From Calliopum simillimum (taxonomy: Eukaryota; Arthropoda; Insecta; Diptera; Lauxaniidae): a DNA stretch of 64,000 nt. Shown here piece by piece: positions 1-12,745 of the stretch; positions within the stretch are counted from its first letter, which is position 1, and each line of letters begins with the position of its first letter. The position numbers were made by a program, and so were the translations under genes. Under the pieces are notes generated by a model. The model was not told where the DNA came from. It was given only the letters and a program-made list of their open reading frames with translations, and did no database searches. The DNA lies in NCBI GenBank assembly GCA_951812925.1, contig OX638372.1, positions 46,994,245-47,058,244 on the forward strand, written 5' to 3'.

Positions 1-25
1 CTTGACCGTACGAGAATGTGGATTA

Positions 26-623
26 GGGGTCTGCACAAGACGTCTTGTTTGCGTTTTAAGGCATTTCGTTTCAAGATACGTTATATTTTGTACCCGTTTT
101 TTATTTATCAAATGCTCTAGTTCAGTGTCGTGTGTAAATGTCTTGACAGAACTAGAATTTGAAAGATAATAAACAAATACTGTGCTAATTTGTCTTGTTT
201 GATTTGTTTCAGTTATTTTAGTTGCATACTGTAGTAGTAGTGTACACTACTAAATGCTAATGGTGTGATAAGAGTAGTTTATCGCTCTCTTCTTGTGCCT
301 CTTTTTTGTTTACTCTCTCTCTGTCGCAAAAATGTATGAAAGCTACTACAATTCTGCAAGTGTTACCATATCATAAATTTTATTGTGGTTTCTCTACTCG
401 CACGTTTTACAGTGACCTGAAGTATTTGTTTTTATAATGTATTTTTTAGAACCAAGTTTATTTTTCACACTGATAAAACAAGACAATGTAAATAGTGTCA
501 AAATGAAATCAGTGTACACGATGATTTGAATCTTGAATTTTTTGGATCAAATGCATCAGTTCAGTGTAAAATGTGGGTGTAAAAAAAAGTACACTTTATT
601 TCAAGATGTGTTGTGCAGACCCC
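26..623. mobile_element. TA-flanked MITE with GGGGTCTGCACAA termini
   Basis: The left end reads GGGGTCTGCACAAGACGTCT and the reverse complement of the right end reads GGGGTCTGCACAACACATCT, so the terminal inverted repeat is about 22 bp with two mismatches. Both ends abut TA (24-25 and 624-625), the target duplication expected of the Tc1/mariner/pogo group. The interior has no convincing coding frame. The short open frame crossing the right end (533-787) starts inside the element and runs into flanking DNA, so it is chance. Superfamily is an inference from TA and length only. Confidence 0.72.
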
Positions 624-1060
624 TAATGCGGATCTTTCAGCCCTTAGAAATCGATAAAAAAAGGATAGGAACAATGTTTCTTTCTATCTTACTGTATGAT
701 TTCGAGGTAGCTGAAGACGATGGCATGGCCAGTTTTCAAGATATTTCTCGAAAAAAACGAAAAAATATGAGATCTTTGTTAGATTAAATTGCCATAAATC
801 GTAGGAAAAAATTTTGTTTTTTTTCTCGGACACTAATCTTGTAGCCTAGGTTGTGACGAACAAAATGAGTGGTCGCACAATATTTTTTGACAAAATCTTC
901 TCAAGATATCGGCCACAGACGGCCGTCCATACGCATTATTGTTCATTGCCGGTCACCGGGGATATCTGTCAACTTTACGCGATTATTTGGTTTTTATACT
1001 TGTACTTTCGATGTCTATCTAGTTTTATCTCAGAGTATTTGAGTGAAATTTAGTTCGATT
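624..1060. other. non-coding stretch, nothing recognised
   Basis: AT-rich sequence between the MITE and the next repeat. No spliceable or long coding frame with protein-like composition is visible. Confidence 0.5.
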
Positions 1061-1064
1061 ATCT

Positions 1065-1545
1065 CAAAACCCGCTTTCAGTAAAGCGTTTTGAGCCTTTT
1101 GCTTACATGGGGGGTGCCACGCCCTCTTGTCCGAATTCGCTTAATTTTTTCTCAGAGCTTGCGCTTACAATTCGTAGTATTTATGTGCATTTTGGTTGTA
1201 TTGTCATGAAAAGTACTCCTGAAGCTACATTTTGAATATATTTTTTGTATGGGCAGTAGGTCGTGTTCGTTGACCGATTTAGCTCATTTTCAATCCCACG
1301 AGCTATCTTTGACGACAAAGGCAGTGCACCAGATTCCATTGAATTATCTTTTTCAAAATTGTATTTCCACGCACACTCAGCCTCCCAGCCAGCCATCCAG
1401 ACAGACGGACACGGCTATAACGACTCATGAAGTGACGCTGATCAAGAATATATATACTTTTCAATATCTGCCACGCCTCATTCTCTGCGTTACAAACGGA
1501 AGTACAAAGTGAATATGCCCTAGGTGTATGGTATAAAAAGCAAAA
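1065..1545 (-). repeat. DINE/Helentron-like dispersed repeat, minus copy
   Basis: Read on the minus strand this holds the module GTATATATATTCTTGATCAG followed by GCGTCACTTCATGAGTCG and a CCGTCTG(TCTGG) box, and then the unit with the words GAGGGCGTGGCACC and CTCAGAGCAAAAACTAGGCG. The same modules recur at 3430-4120, 8095-8400, 34900-35230, 39255-39400 and 60540-61110. From memory, a near-identical TATATATTCTTGATCAG module is common in Drosophila dispersed repeats of the DINE/Helentron type. Assignment to that class is inference; the repeated nature is directly visible. Confidence 0.6.
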
Positions 1546-1784
1546 AATTTCGAGTTCTTGTGTTTTTGTACTCATTTGCCCATCAATTTTTTTAAGTCAG
1601 AGATAGGGATAGACATTGCTTGATATAAAAAAGGGAGTTAAAATTTGCTTCAAAATAAAAATTTCTCAAGTTAAAAATTAACCAAAATGTGGCTACGCGA
1701 ACATGGAAATGTTTTTTACGTGGCCTGAAAAACGATTTTTACTCAAAACGAAGGCGAATGCATGAAATTGTCCAGTAAATTTTT

Positions 1785-1965
1785 TCAGAATTTTTTGGGA
1801 CAGTTTATGATTTTCCAAATATTAAAATTTTCAAATATCAAAAAAATTTAAAAAGTTCCAAAGAATCTGAAAAAATTCACACGTATTCTTCGGACGATGC
1901 TGAGCATTTTTTGCCTTATACACTTCATCCGTAAGACGCCTTAAATGACCTTAAGTGAAATTTTC
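1785..1965. repeat. dispersed hairpin repeat (ACG..TCTAAGCATTTT family), partial
   Basis: The words CACACGTATTCTTCGGACGA, then GAGCATTTTTTGCC and CACTTCATCCGTAAGA, match the right arm of a recurrent palindromic repeat also at 13630-13830, 14900-14965, 15940-16010, 21605-21790 and 53160-53300. Only the right arm is well kept here. No coding content. Confidence 0.5.
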
Positions 1966-2844
1966 TTTTTCGACAGTAATGTCACAACTCCAAATTTGTC
2001 ACTACTTCTGAAATTCAAGCGATATGCTCACTTCGTTGAATATTTCGAGGCATTGTACGACTCATTTCGAGCATCTTTGAGTTCATAATGAGGTACGCTG
2101 CAGCATGAAACGGCTTCTCGGGATCTTTTAATTTCTTTTAAAATAAATCATCTTTCAGATTTTCTGGGTTAAGCACAAAATCTGCAATTTTTTTTATCTT
2201 TTTTTAATATTTTTTTTTTTTTTTGAATCAGTCTAATATACAGTGCAGGGTATTAAACTTTTTTCTTTAATTTTTACTCACTACACTGAACAGTGAGCTC
2301 ATTGTCAGTAAAATGATTATATATGTAAATAGTATGAAATTTTAATGAAACGTAACTTTCACTTTCCATTGGTTTTGCTTAAAACATTTTGGACTTGGCA
2401 ACAGATGAATGCAGCAAATCCAAAATGAAAATCCCATACTTAATTACTTATGTAACTGGCAAAGTTGTACACAATTGAGAATTGCACAAACATTCACCAA
2501 AGATTCTTGATGTTGATGATGTTTTTGTGTCAAGGACATATTCAGCTTACGTATTTGTTCTATGAAAAATAAGAAAAAGTACCAAAAAGTACTTTATAGT
2601 GCAATTCATTCATTCTACATTTTGCTCAAATTTTAGTTTTTTACAAGTGAGCACACTTATTGTATTCTACACGCACATACATACATATCTACATATAAAT
2701 AGGACATCATACTTTATGTCTTACGATTTATATTTAATGGAAAAATTTTAATCCTTATGCATCCTTGTAGTTAATTCATTTTATGTTATAGCTTTCTGAA
2801 TGTTTCTTATATGAATATCGCATTTTAAAGCTTATTATGTTTTT

Positions 2845-4330
2845 ATACCATACATACAGGTTATATTCACTTTGTCCTTCCTTTTGAAATGCAAAGGACG
2901 AAGCGTGACACTTATAAAAAAAGTACAAAGTTTTTGAGAGTTGATAGAGGAGGCCTCGTCTAACCCTTAGTGGTCTAAAATGTATCCCTGAGGAATTATA
3001 GTGTTTAAACTGATTTTCAGACTTGTTTTACAAACATAATTATCTTGGGTCACCCTAGCGTTTTCAAAAAAAACTTTATTATACAAAAATTTTTAGCCAA
3101 TTGTATAAGCTTTCTAAGAGTGTATTTGGCATATAGAGTTCTAAAAATTTTCGCCAAGTTTGAGCACTTAAATTTGATATTTAAAATTTTTTTCCTGTTT
3201 ATTGGCTTTGGCGGCCATTTTAGTATGAAAAAGTACTATTAACATACCCTTTTATAATTTTTTCTGAAATCCCTGTTAAATTTTCTTTAAATTGATAGTA
3301 CATTTGTCATAACAATTTTTTGATCAGGGGTCAGAAAAAAATACGTTTATGAATCTACTCACGCGTTACTTGCATGCGTTGCGCTACGCTTACGGAGCCC
3401 TCAAAGGGATGGTTCTTGAAATATTTTTTTATACCCTACACCCAGGGTATATTCACTTTGTTCTTGCGCTTGTAACGCAGAGAAGTAGGCTTGGCAGTTA
3501 TGGAAGAGTATATATATTCTTGATCAGCGTCACTTCCTGATTCAATATAGCCATATCCGTCTATCTGGCTGACTGGGTGGCTGGCTGGCTGTGCGTGGAA
3601 ATACATTTTTTGGGAAACTGAACAAGATAATTAAAAAAAAAATTTGGTACTCAGCCTCCGCCGTCAAAGTGTGCTCAAGGGACTGAAAATAAGAGAAAAA
3701 GGTCAACGGACCCGCCTACCGCCCATACAAAGAATATGTTCAAAACGCAATATTAAGAGCATTATTAGCGATAACGCAAGTAAAATAAACATAAAGACAT
3801 AATTACTAGGGATAGTAAGTACAAGCTCTGAGCAAAAACTAGGCGAATTCAGACTAGAGGGCGTTGCGCCTCCCATATAAGCAAATGGTTCAAAATGCCA
3901 TACTGAAACCGTTATTTGAGATAATCCAAACAAATTTCACATAAACAGTTAGAACAGTAAAAACAGGCTCTGAGCAATAACTAGGCGAATTAGGACTAGA
4001 GAGCGTGGCACCTCCCATATAAGCGAAAGTTTCAAAATATTATACTGAAGGCGTTTTTATAGATAATCTAACCAAATTTCACTCAAACACTAAAAATATC
4101 AATTGCAAGCTCGGAATAAAATAAACGTACATTCCAAATACATTTTAAGAAAGCTCATATAAATACCTAAAAGTTTCCTAAAATAAAGTTTTCTTTAAGA
4201 CGCTAGAGAGCCAAGAAATCTTTGATTGTAAAACAAGTCTGAAAATCAGTTTTAACCCTATAACTCCTCAGAGGTCAGAAAGAATTTTTACCATTCTGGC
4301 TCAGTCTAGGTAATTAAAGTTAATAAATTG
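2845..4330 (+). repeat. composite repeat block with inverted outer arms and inner tandem units
   Basis: The outer left arm near 2936-3240 (GATAGAGGAGGCCTCGTC, CTGATTTTCAGACTTGTTTT, GGCGGCCATTTTAGTA) recurs inverted at 4195-4320 (AAAACAAGTCTGAAAATCAG, CTCCTCAGAGGTCAG). Between them, 3430-3590 carries the TATATATTCTTGATCAGCG module and 3700-4125 carries about three copies of a unit of roughly 140 bp with the words CCCATATAAGC, GAGATAATCC and CTGAGCAA.AACTAGGCGAA. Related blocks lie at 34900-35770, 43885-45205 and 60495-61110. Read as a non-autonomous, possibly Helentron-related, element with later insertions. Confidence 0.55.
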
Positions 4331-6429
4331 TTGAGTCAGGCCCTTTTTTAAGCATAAAATCATTAAAAACCCAACTGTTTTGGAGAAATAAGGTACAAAT
4401 ATCATGAACACTCAACAAACTTCGGAAATTTTTTCAAGACTAAGACCAAAACTGTGGCCAACACTTAATACCTAAGACTAAGGACTCAAAATCGAAACAT
4501 TGAACAAGACTCAATGTGCAAAACAAAGATGTTCAAATTCTGCACTTTATAAATAATTTCTTACAATTTTTACAGCAGTTTGAATGAAAAAAAAAAAAAA
4601 AAAAAAAAAATATCAGTCTAAAACGTTTATCCTTTTGACTGTGCAGTGAGTGACCTTTTACAAAATGTATAATTATAGCTTTGACGACAGACTTGCAGAC
4701 AGCAAATTACATCTTTCTTTAGAAAAAAATTGAAAATTGTGATTGTGATTGTGCTTTTGACAGCGTGTTACCAAAGCTCTTATGCACACCATAAATAAAG
4801 CTTTTCCCACATAGGACTTAAAATGTGGTGGCAAAATTTGATATAAAAATTGGTTATTTGATATGTGGCTGTAGCAGCTATACGCTTAAAGACACAATAA
4901 TGAAGTCCTTGGAGATGACTGTCACATCGTCTCTAGGGTAGTTAAAAGTATTTATGCAAACCTACTGTAAATGACAGATAATACATTTGAGAAACCATAT
5001 TAAATGCTGTTGCTGGCAAGGAATATAAAATTAATAACAATTTATGATTGAAAATCACTCTCTTCTTCTACTTAAAATGAATCGTTTTGAATTATTTTTC
5101 CATTGCATTTTCGAGGGGACTTTTGAAGAGCTTCCACACGACATTTGACATTAAGTGGTTAAAAACGTGCCGAAAAATAGAACTCGTAGCTTAAAATTAC
5201 GCGCGTCACAAATAGATACAAAATAAAGTTCACAGCGTTGTTTCCTTTATAGTATGTATGTATGTATGTATAGATTTTACCAACATTAACATGCAATACA
5301 GCTTTCCGGAAGTTTTTCACCTGCTGCATACCTTGTGTTAAATTCATAGTCAGGGCGAAACTCTGTTGCTGGTTTTTTGAATTTTCATCGTTTTTTTTTT
5401 CTTTCGCTTTATGCAAATACTGAGTCCTTATTTGAATTTGAGTTACCCAGTTCGAATATCAGGTCATGATTCTTTGCGTAGGGAGCAAAACTGCAAGAGA
5501 GTTAATTAAATTTGGCGGATTTTTGTATGGTATATAAGAACGTCGAAAAAATCGATTAAAGCTGAATAATATCAAGAAAGTTTTTATAAATCGATAAGTA
5601 AAAAAAGCACAAAAAAAAGATTGAACATTTTATTAATCCAAATCCATCATCAGAAATGTCAAAATATCAATAGAATTTTGAGATATCCTTAATTGAAGTT
5701 GGAGAAAACACAGTTTTCAGACTTATGGCATAGCTTTAGGAAACGTTGAAATTTTTTTTAAATGTTATCGGATAGCCACACTCTTCCCAATATATCTTCG
5801 AGTTTTTCCAATAAGCCTCTTACTTTCTGAGTTATGAACCTTTGAAGAGAAGGAAGCTATACAAATAATGAAATTATATTTGTATCGAAAACTGATTTAT
5901 GTCCAAAAAATACTCAAAATGAGATAAAAAATGGTCTACGCCACTTCCCCAAAATATTTCGTCATTTGTATGGGGCTGAAATATCTTTTCTGCAAAGGAT
6001 CATAACTCGGAAAAAATTTCGAATATGTCCACTGGGTGGTAATTGTAAAAGCTATTGGCTATCGGACATTACGTGCATTCACCATGATTTCCAGTGTTGG
6101 TTTTTAATCTGCTGCATGGCCATTTTTTAATCGCAGAATCCTGCTTTTTTATGCATTCCTCAAGTTAATGCTCTTTTACTGCTTTGGACGTTTTTAAAAT
6201 TCCAATTTATTAAGCACATGCTATTTACTTTAATATAAAAGGCTTAAAAAAGTGGTTAATTTATTTTTATTTTTTAAATAAAAGCGTGTTGACTTTTAAC
6301 AAACGATGTCACATTTCGTTTCATGCTGCATTTTTATTTGTTGATTATTTTTTTTTTTTAATGTAAAAACTAAGTTGAGTTGAATATATTTAAAAAAAAT
6401 TTAAGAGTTTCACTTCTTGTACAACTACT
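4331..6429. other. non-coding stretch with short repeats
   Basis: 4345-4510 is one copy of an ACCAAGAC-rich dispersed sequence (second copy 9925-10200, shorter one near 60100-60200). There is a poly-A run near 4588-4610 and a GTAT microsatellite near 5252-5271. The remainder is AT-rich with no gene recognised. Confidence 0.5.
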
Positions 6430-6845
6430 ACTCGCCGGTGCATACGAAGACTATTTCTTCTTTAAATGCGGACAAAAAAATCCTTTTTTTCAAACTGCGT
6501 CGAAAAAGATCTTTTTTGTGCGAATACGGACAAGAAAATCACTTTTTACAAAATGCGGCGAAGAAAATCTCTTTTATAAAAATGCAGCGTAAAAAATCAC
6601 TCTTTCGATTAGTAATGCAAATTTTTTTGAAAAAAGGAATAGGAAAAATTTCTCTGAAAAAATTATTTTTTCAAAATAATTTCATAATAATTTGTAAAAA
6701 GTGATTTTTTTCGCCGCATTTTGTAAAAAGTGATTTTCTTGTCCGCATATTACAAAAAAGATTTTTTTCGCCGCAATTTCAAAAAAAAAAGATTTTCCTC
6801 GCCGCAACATTCGGTTGGAAGATTTTCTTCGTAAGCACCGGCGTA
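6430..6845. mobile_element. miniature foldback element made of inverted arrays of 29-bp units
   Basis: Termini are CTCGCCGGTGCATACGAAGA on the left and, as reverse complement, CGCCGGTGCTTACGAAGA on the right. The left half is a tandem array with unit starts at 6467, 6495, 6525, 6554 and 6583, consensus like TGCGGCGAAGAAAATCAC followed by TTTTTACAAAA. The right half (about 6695-6825) holds the same unit inverted. Inverted terminal arrays made of short tandem units are the known layout of Drosophila FB elements, although those are larger. Open frames across this block (6380-6704) come from the repeat and are not genes. Confidence 0.7.
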
Positions 6846-7014
6846 CTAACGGGTGATCCAATAAGAGCTTCTTACTTTATTTTCTAAATAAAATATATAA
6901 AAATCAATGTATTGATGCAAATCTTTATTTGGATTGATTGTTCGGTTCCTACTACTCAATCTTTAAAAAATATTTTGTTCAAATGTTGCCCACGACTAGC
7001 TCTTAAATGGTTCA

Positions 7015-7385
7015 TTCTGTGGGGATCGGTCATATATTTGACCCTTCTAGGAGAGACTCCTGAGCAGTAATGGGCCTATTTGATGATTTCCATTCCATAT
7101 TTTTTATGTCTATGACGTCAATTTTGTATGGAAGCCCCCTAAAGAGCTAGAGATAGAGGGTAAGAAAAAATATTAGGGCCGGTCATACATTTGACCCTTC
7201 TAGGAGCACCCTGGGAGTGGTGGGGGTCGATTTTCTAAAAATGTCAATTTTGTATGGAAGCCTCCTTAGGGGTTAGAGATAAGAGGTAGGTATGCTTGGT
7301 AAAAATGTTGGGGGAGAAAAAAAAAATGTGGGTCGGTCATACATTTTAACCTTCTAGAGGTGGCCCCTCTTGTAGGGCTGTAAGT
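7015..7385. repeat. three tandem units of about 150 bp
   Basis: The phrase GGTCATACATTTGACCCTTC recurs at about 7028, 7182 and 7334, and TCAATTTTGTATGGAAGCC recurs at about 7119 and 7245. Units have diverged and contain short G-rich stretches. No coding content. Confidence 0.6.
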
Positions 7386-7599
7386 AAATTGTTTCTCCTT
7401 TTCTCTCAACTTTGACCTCGATGCGCCAACCCTTACTCTCACCCCACCCCTAAAAATTTTTTGCAAACTCATTTATTTTTCCAACTGCACAAAATTGAGG
7501 GGTGTCAAATATCAAAATCCAAAATTCGTGCACTAAAACACCCCTAATGTCTTTATTAAATCTTCAAAAAGTTCAAGTTTAAGTAAATATATATATACA

Positions 7600-7830
7600 G
7601 TGAGCGTCAAAATTAAGTAAACACCTTGTTTTCAAATTATAATTGCAACAAAGCAATTTGGCACAGGTGGATAAGATTTGTTTTGGATAAAGTGATGCGA
7701 ACACCTGTGTCAAATAGTTTCAGAGATATGACAAATTTGCTTTTTTCTATTCATGATTAAGTAATATTGGATACTGAACACAAAAGTCACATGGACAAGC
7801 CATTTGACACATAACAGCTTTCAAAACAAC
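7600..7830. mobile_element. solo end of a Tc1-like element
   Basis: After a TATATATA run comes TACAGTGAGCGTCAAAATTA, which has the general form of a Tc1/Bari-type inverted-repeat terminus (CAGT...GTCAAAATTA). No matching opposite end and no transposase frame were found downstream, so this is at most a fragment. The family call is inference from the terminus alone. Confidence 0.35.
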
Positions 7831-7954
7831 CCAGAGTCCTCGTATTGAATTGTACGCTCTTAATAAATTGAAAGAAACGTTTTATATACTAATTGGTGAA
7901 TACCATGTGACCTTGTATCTTTTCGGGTTCCACAATTATGGCAAGAGTATATGC

Positions 7955-8007
7955 TTGTATTTTGGCCCTATGCTTCTCCTAGGAGTTAAAGGAGAATACA
8001 TACATTC
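7955..8007 (+). mobile_element. short 3' tail of the RTE-like LINE
   Basis: CTCCTAGGAGTTAAAGGAGA followed by ATACATACATTC matches the 3' end of the LINE on the minus strand at 22345-22400, including the last codons and stop region. Only about 50 bp is present, typical of severe 5' truncation. Confidence 0.55.
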
Positions 8008-8089
8008 ATATGCTTGTATTACTGAGATTGAATATTAGCACTATAATTTACTCTACGACAGATAGTGGAGAAATCCTACGGTCTAAATT

Positions 8090-8436
8090 TGATACCTTAC
8101 ACCTAGGTAGGGTATATTCACTTAGTCCATCCATTTGTAACGCAGAGAAGGAGGCATTGCAGACGGCCACCGCGCATACAAAAAATATATTCAAAACGTT
8201 ATATTAAAAGCATTATTTGTGATAACGCAAGCAAAATACACATAGACACTGGGAATAGTAATTACAAACTCTGAGCAAAACCTAAATGCTATACTGAAAG
8301 CGTTTTTTGAGATAATCGAATCAAATTTCACTCAGACATTAAGAATTGTAAGTGCAACTAAGTGAATTCGGTCATGAGGGCGTGGCACTTTTCGTATAAG
8401 AAAAATTGTCAAAACACTGCAGGTAGCACCCTTATT

Positions 8437-8445
<9 letters not shown>
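8090..8445 (+). repeat. DINE/Helentron-like repeat, plus copy
   Basis: Begins with GGGTATATTCACTT and TTGTAACGCAGAGAAGGAGGC, then one degenerate 140-bp-type unit (ATACTGAAAGCG, GAGATAATCGAATCAAATTT). It ends near TAGCACCCTTATTAG just before a poly-T of about 24, resembling the end CACCCTTACTAG at 35274-35285. Confidence 0.5.
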
Positions 8446-8473
<28 letters not shown>

Positions 8474-9349
8474 CTTTCACTTACGGGTGCGATTCAGCTG
8501 CATTTCCTCAGATAGAAGATGTCCAAGTCATATTAATTTATGTATTTATAATACGATATAGTTACTACAGTTATCGCTTTGCAGTGACTGTCCAAACTAA
8601 AAATTATCACTCGTATGTATGTTCAAGACTTTGCGAGGTCAAAAGGAGCGTCCTGTTGCTTTCTTAATAATCAGCACATTCACCTTAAGCATGACATCTC
8701 ACAAACGCAATTGAAAAGTTTATCAATCATTTGATAAAATACAGTCACTCACTTGTGGAGTTAATAAACACAGCCCAAGAACCAAGGCGGCCAATGACTG
8801 GCGATTTATTTTTTAACGACCCACAATATCACACTTTTCTTCATCTTCTTTTGCAGAAAACTTAACATAAAGATGACCTTGCATTTGTGTTTTTGGGTGT
8901 GTGCGCGTACAGTTTATCTTTATGTGCAAATACTGCAGGATATTAAATTGTTATCGTGGCCATCAGAGCTGACAAACTCTGCTGCTGTTTTATTTGCCCT
9001 TCTTTTACGATGCAGATTTTGGTATGAGTGTATGTGGTGCGACGACGAATAATAAGATAGCAATTTTAGGAGCATCAGTAACAAATTTTCAATGTCTCGT
9101 ATTAAATTAGTATGTAAGGAATGTTTTCGGAACGCTTATAGGATATGTGCAAAGTATATATTTTATGTTTGTCAAGTTAATGCCATGAGGCTTAGTCCTT
9201 AACGCTGTACGTTGATATACTCCTTGATGGGATTAGGTGAATGAGAGTTCAAATAACTTTGGAATTATTGTGTGCCATTGTCATTTTGATACATTACATT
9301 AAAAATTTTAAAAAACTAAACAAAAATTTAAGATTTATTTAAACTAGAA
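8446..9349. other. non-coding stretch, nothing recognised
   Basis: Starts with a poly-T tract; otherwise AT-rich unique-looking sequence without a supported gene. Confidence 0.45.
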
Positions 9350-9780
9350 CCGTCCAATGGTCAAAATTTGACCACAATTGTAAGTATATCAAATATTTTT
9401 AGTACTTTTTGGACAGTTTTAGTACTTTTTTTTGCTATTTGGTACAAAAAACAAAGCTCAATTATCATCCCTAGTACAATGAAAAATGTGAAACGAAATG
9501 AAAACAAAAACATGAATTCAGTGTCAGTCAGCTTTTTGTCTTTCTCTTTGTGCTGTATCATCTTTTCAGCTCTGTGTGACCGCGTATTTTGTCTTTGTTA
9601 GTATTGAAAAATTTGCTTTTAATTTTACCTGGCTTAGTGGCTAAATATTAAAATAATTTTAACTTTGTGCGTATTTACACAAAAATACCTTTCTAATGGT
9701 ATATAATTCAAAGTCGTGCTTCATTTCTAACATAGCATAAAAGGTAGGACAAATGTTTGTCTTGCGTACGAATATATAGA
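9350..9780 (+). repeat. dispersed 0.4-kb repeat, inverted partner at 62278-62690
   Basis: GGTCAAAATTTGACCAC at one end and GGACAAATGTTTGTCTTGCG at the other are both small palindromes. The interior (CAGTGTCAGTCAGC, GAGCTGTGTGACCGCG-like words, CCTTTCTAATGGTA) reappears in reverse orientation at 62278-62690. A 77-codon open frame here (9368-9601) is not kept in the partner copy, so I do not call it a gene. Confidence 0.6.
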
Positions 9781-11861
9781 AGTAAACTAAGTAAAATTCT
9801 GTAGAAGTTCTGTAAGAGTGCTTTGTCCCTTTGTCCAACCCCCTCCATATTGAATTTGATTTCGAAAAAGTTTAACTTGATGTGAAAAAGGTTTTACGTG
9901 AAGTGTAATAGAAATGAGCAAGACTAATACCAAGACTGCCATGAATATTAAGACCAAGACTGCTTTCGAGTTTTGATAATTTATAGTTAATAGGAGAGTT
10001 ACGCTCCTTACAAGCATAAATTCGAAATTTGGCATCTTAAAAACCCAACTGCTTTGGAAAAATAAGTTTTGGAAATTTTGAACACTCAACGATCTTTAGA
10101 AATTTTTTTCAAAACCAAGACGAATACCGAAACTAATGCCCGAGATAAAGACCAATACTCAATATCAAAATATCTAAAGTCAAAAACAAGACCAAGAATG
10201 CTATTGTTTTGATTTGCTCATCACTAGAGTGGAAATCTTTAGTGAACGGAGACGACATAAATGTTTCGTGTATGACATAAAGCTGTTGCTAGAACGAATA
10301 AAAAATCACCAACTATTGCCGGCAAATGGTATGACCAAATAAAGCGTGCGTATTTGATTGCAGTTCAGTTGCAATTTGATTGCAGTGCTTTTAAGTCAAA
10401 GTGTTGATTATTAGAGAAACGTGCTTCCCTCGTAAGCTAACAACAAATATACTCAGGCATGTTCACAATCCCGAAATCGCAGATTCAATCCATATATAAA
10501 AATAAACAGAATCAATTTTTCCTATTTAGGAGCAATTTTTGGGTTTAATTTTGGTTTAGGATCCATTGAATGTTCTCTGAAGTATACCTACTAATTTTTT
10601 TTTTAGAATTTTTTATATCAAAATTAAACTTTTGGTGCCATGGTAAGGAAATTCCAAACAACTCTTATTTCTAAACCATTCAAATATTTGACTTTAGCTA
10701 AATAGAAATTGAAATTCACATGTACAGACATGTAATGGAGTAGGTACTTAAACATCATGAACAGAATTTCAATTATTTTCAATTGACGTCATTCTTAACA
10801 TTTATATATGGTTATGTACCAAAGTATGTGCACAATTTCAATACAAACGCAAGCTACAGCCGCAGGAATTATTGGAAAAAAAAAACTGCAAATTTGGCAG
10901 CAAATTAAATTTCTCTCTAAAAGTTTGATGTTCCCAAAAATTCGAAATAAAATCAAGAAAATGTTAAAATTTCTTGGAAGCTACACAACATGAAAAAATC
11001 AATTGTAGGATGTTGGGCGGCTTCATAAGTCTGATATATAAAATATCAACTCAAGTGTGGTAAATGAATTAAATTGCATGAAAATCGTAAATCAAGCAAA
11101 GCTAAAAATATGTAATTGTTTTTTTGTATTGAAACTTTCATCCATTTCACAAAATTCAAGACAAGTGACATTCTTTCACATGATGTCATCTTAAAGGATA
11201 CGGAGTTTTCTTCGTTAAATAAGGACTGTAGAAAACGAATTCACACTTGATTCTTAGTTACTTACATTTTGACTAACTTTTTCCCTTCGCTAGTGTATGC
11301 TGGATTCAAAAAAAAAGTTTCAAAATTGCGCAAAATATTCTCATGTCTGTTGTCTCTTCTTTGCTACAAGCCGATGCTTTTCCCCATCTTCAGAATGAAT
11401 ACTCAAGTAATCAAATTTGCTTCGAAAAGTAAGACCATTTCAGATGATAATAAGGGCTCTTTAAAATATGTAAAACAAAACTCTTGAAATTTTAGAGGAA
11501 AAATGGACGAAAAATCCATAAAATATGGATATTACATATGTACAATATATTAGGCCGGGTTGATGAAAAAATAACACAGGCCCGCAAATTCGAAACTTTT
11601 TTTTCGTCTCTTGATTTTTCAAGCCAATTTTGGTGGTTTGGAACCTCCTTATCACGAATCTGAACTTGGTTTATTTTCATCACTTTAGGATTTTGAGATT
11701 TGCCAATTTTCATAACTTCAAAAATATTGAAAAATCGTGTGTTTTTCACAGTTGTTTTAAAATTTCTCAAAACTTTGACGTGATAGAGCAATTCAGTTAA
11801 TGGATTGGATTTAGCATCAAAAAATATATTGGAAATTGCTCTTATCATTTTGAAAAAGGTA
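9781..11861. other. non-coding stretch with one ACCAAGAC-rich repeat
   Basis: 9925-10200 is the longer copy of the sequence at 4345-4510 (shared phrase AAAAACCCAACTG, then GAACACTCAAC). The rest is AT-rich. The tail near 11690-11850 shares the phrase GTGATAGAGCAATT and TAGCATCAAAAAATATATT with the foldback family at 49783-50260. Confidence 0.45.
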
Positions 11862-12745
11862 GGGTAAGGTAACCGGCTGTGGGCCATCAACGGTTGTGGG
11901 CCACCCCTTGTATTTTTTGACGTTTATAAAATATTACAGATCTGAGTATGAGGTTATGTGAACATTGACAATAGACAGTATTAGTGCAAACACTGAAGTG
12001 AAAGGACGCATCTGACGCGCAGCTACAACAAAACAAAATAAATTTTCAATAAAGTAATTTCTGAACAAGGGCGTACGCAGGATTTCATCTAGGGGGGGGG
12101 GCCAAACTCAAATTTTGCGAACCTTTTTTTTTTTTTTTTTGGGAAATTTCAGTGTATATTTTTGTGCACTAAAATATTAAATAAAAGTTCATAATAACTT
12201 ATGAAGGTACTCTTAGATAACTTTCTAAATAAAAATTTGCTTAGGTATGATATCTTTTAAATACATATCACATTTCTAAACTAATTTGTGGTCGCTGACT
12301 CAAAAAAATGCATTAATTTTTTTTTTTTCCCCAGGAGCTGTTCTAGATATAATCGACTCTTTCGATTTTTGAGGTTATAGCTCTAATTTTATAAAAAAAT
12401 ATTTCGAGAAACCCAATTTTGATCGAATTTTTGTATACACTATTTTAAAGAAAAATTCTTACGCTTCTTTTAAATGTATCAATTACTAAAATCCTATTCA
12501 TATTGGCTGAGTTAAACTTAAAAGTTCAAACTGAGCGAAAAGTTCATTTTCATAGCAGTTTTTTACAATTTCGCAATATTTTTTATATTTCTATTTATAA
12601 TATTTTAAGCCCAAATTTACTACAATCAGATTATATTTTAAAAAGTAATTAAGGTTTCAGTGCAGTAAGACTATTTTGATTTTTTATCGGAAAAATAAAC
12701 AGGTACAATAAACTGGGTTGATTTTTATGAAGCAAAAAAATTGTA

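Noticed and set aside
6380..6704. Lys-rich open frames
   Set aside because: They are translations of the 29-bp tandem unit.
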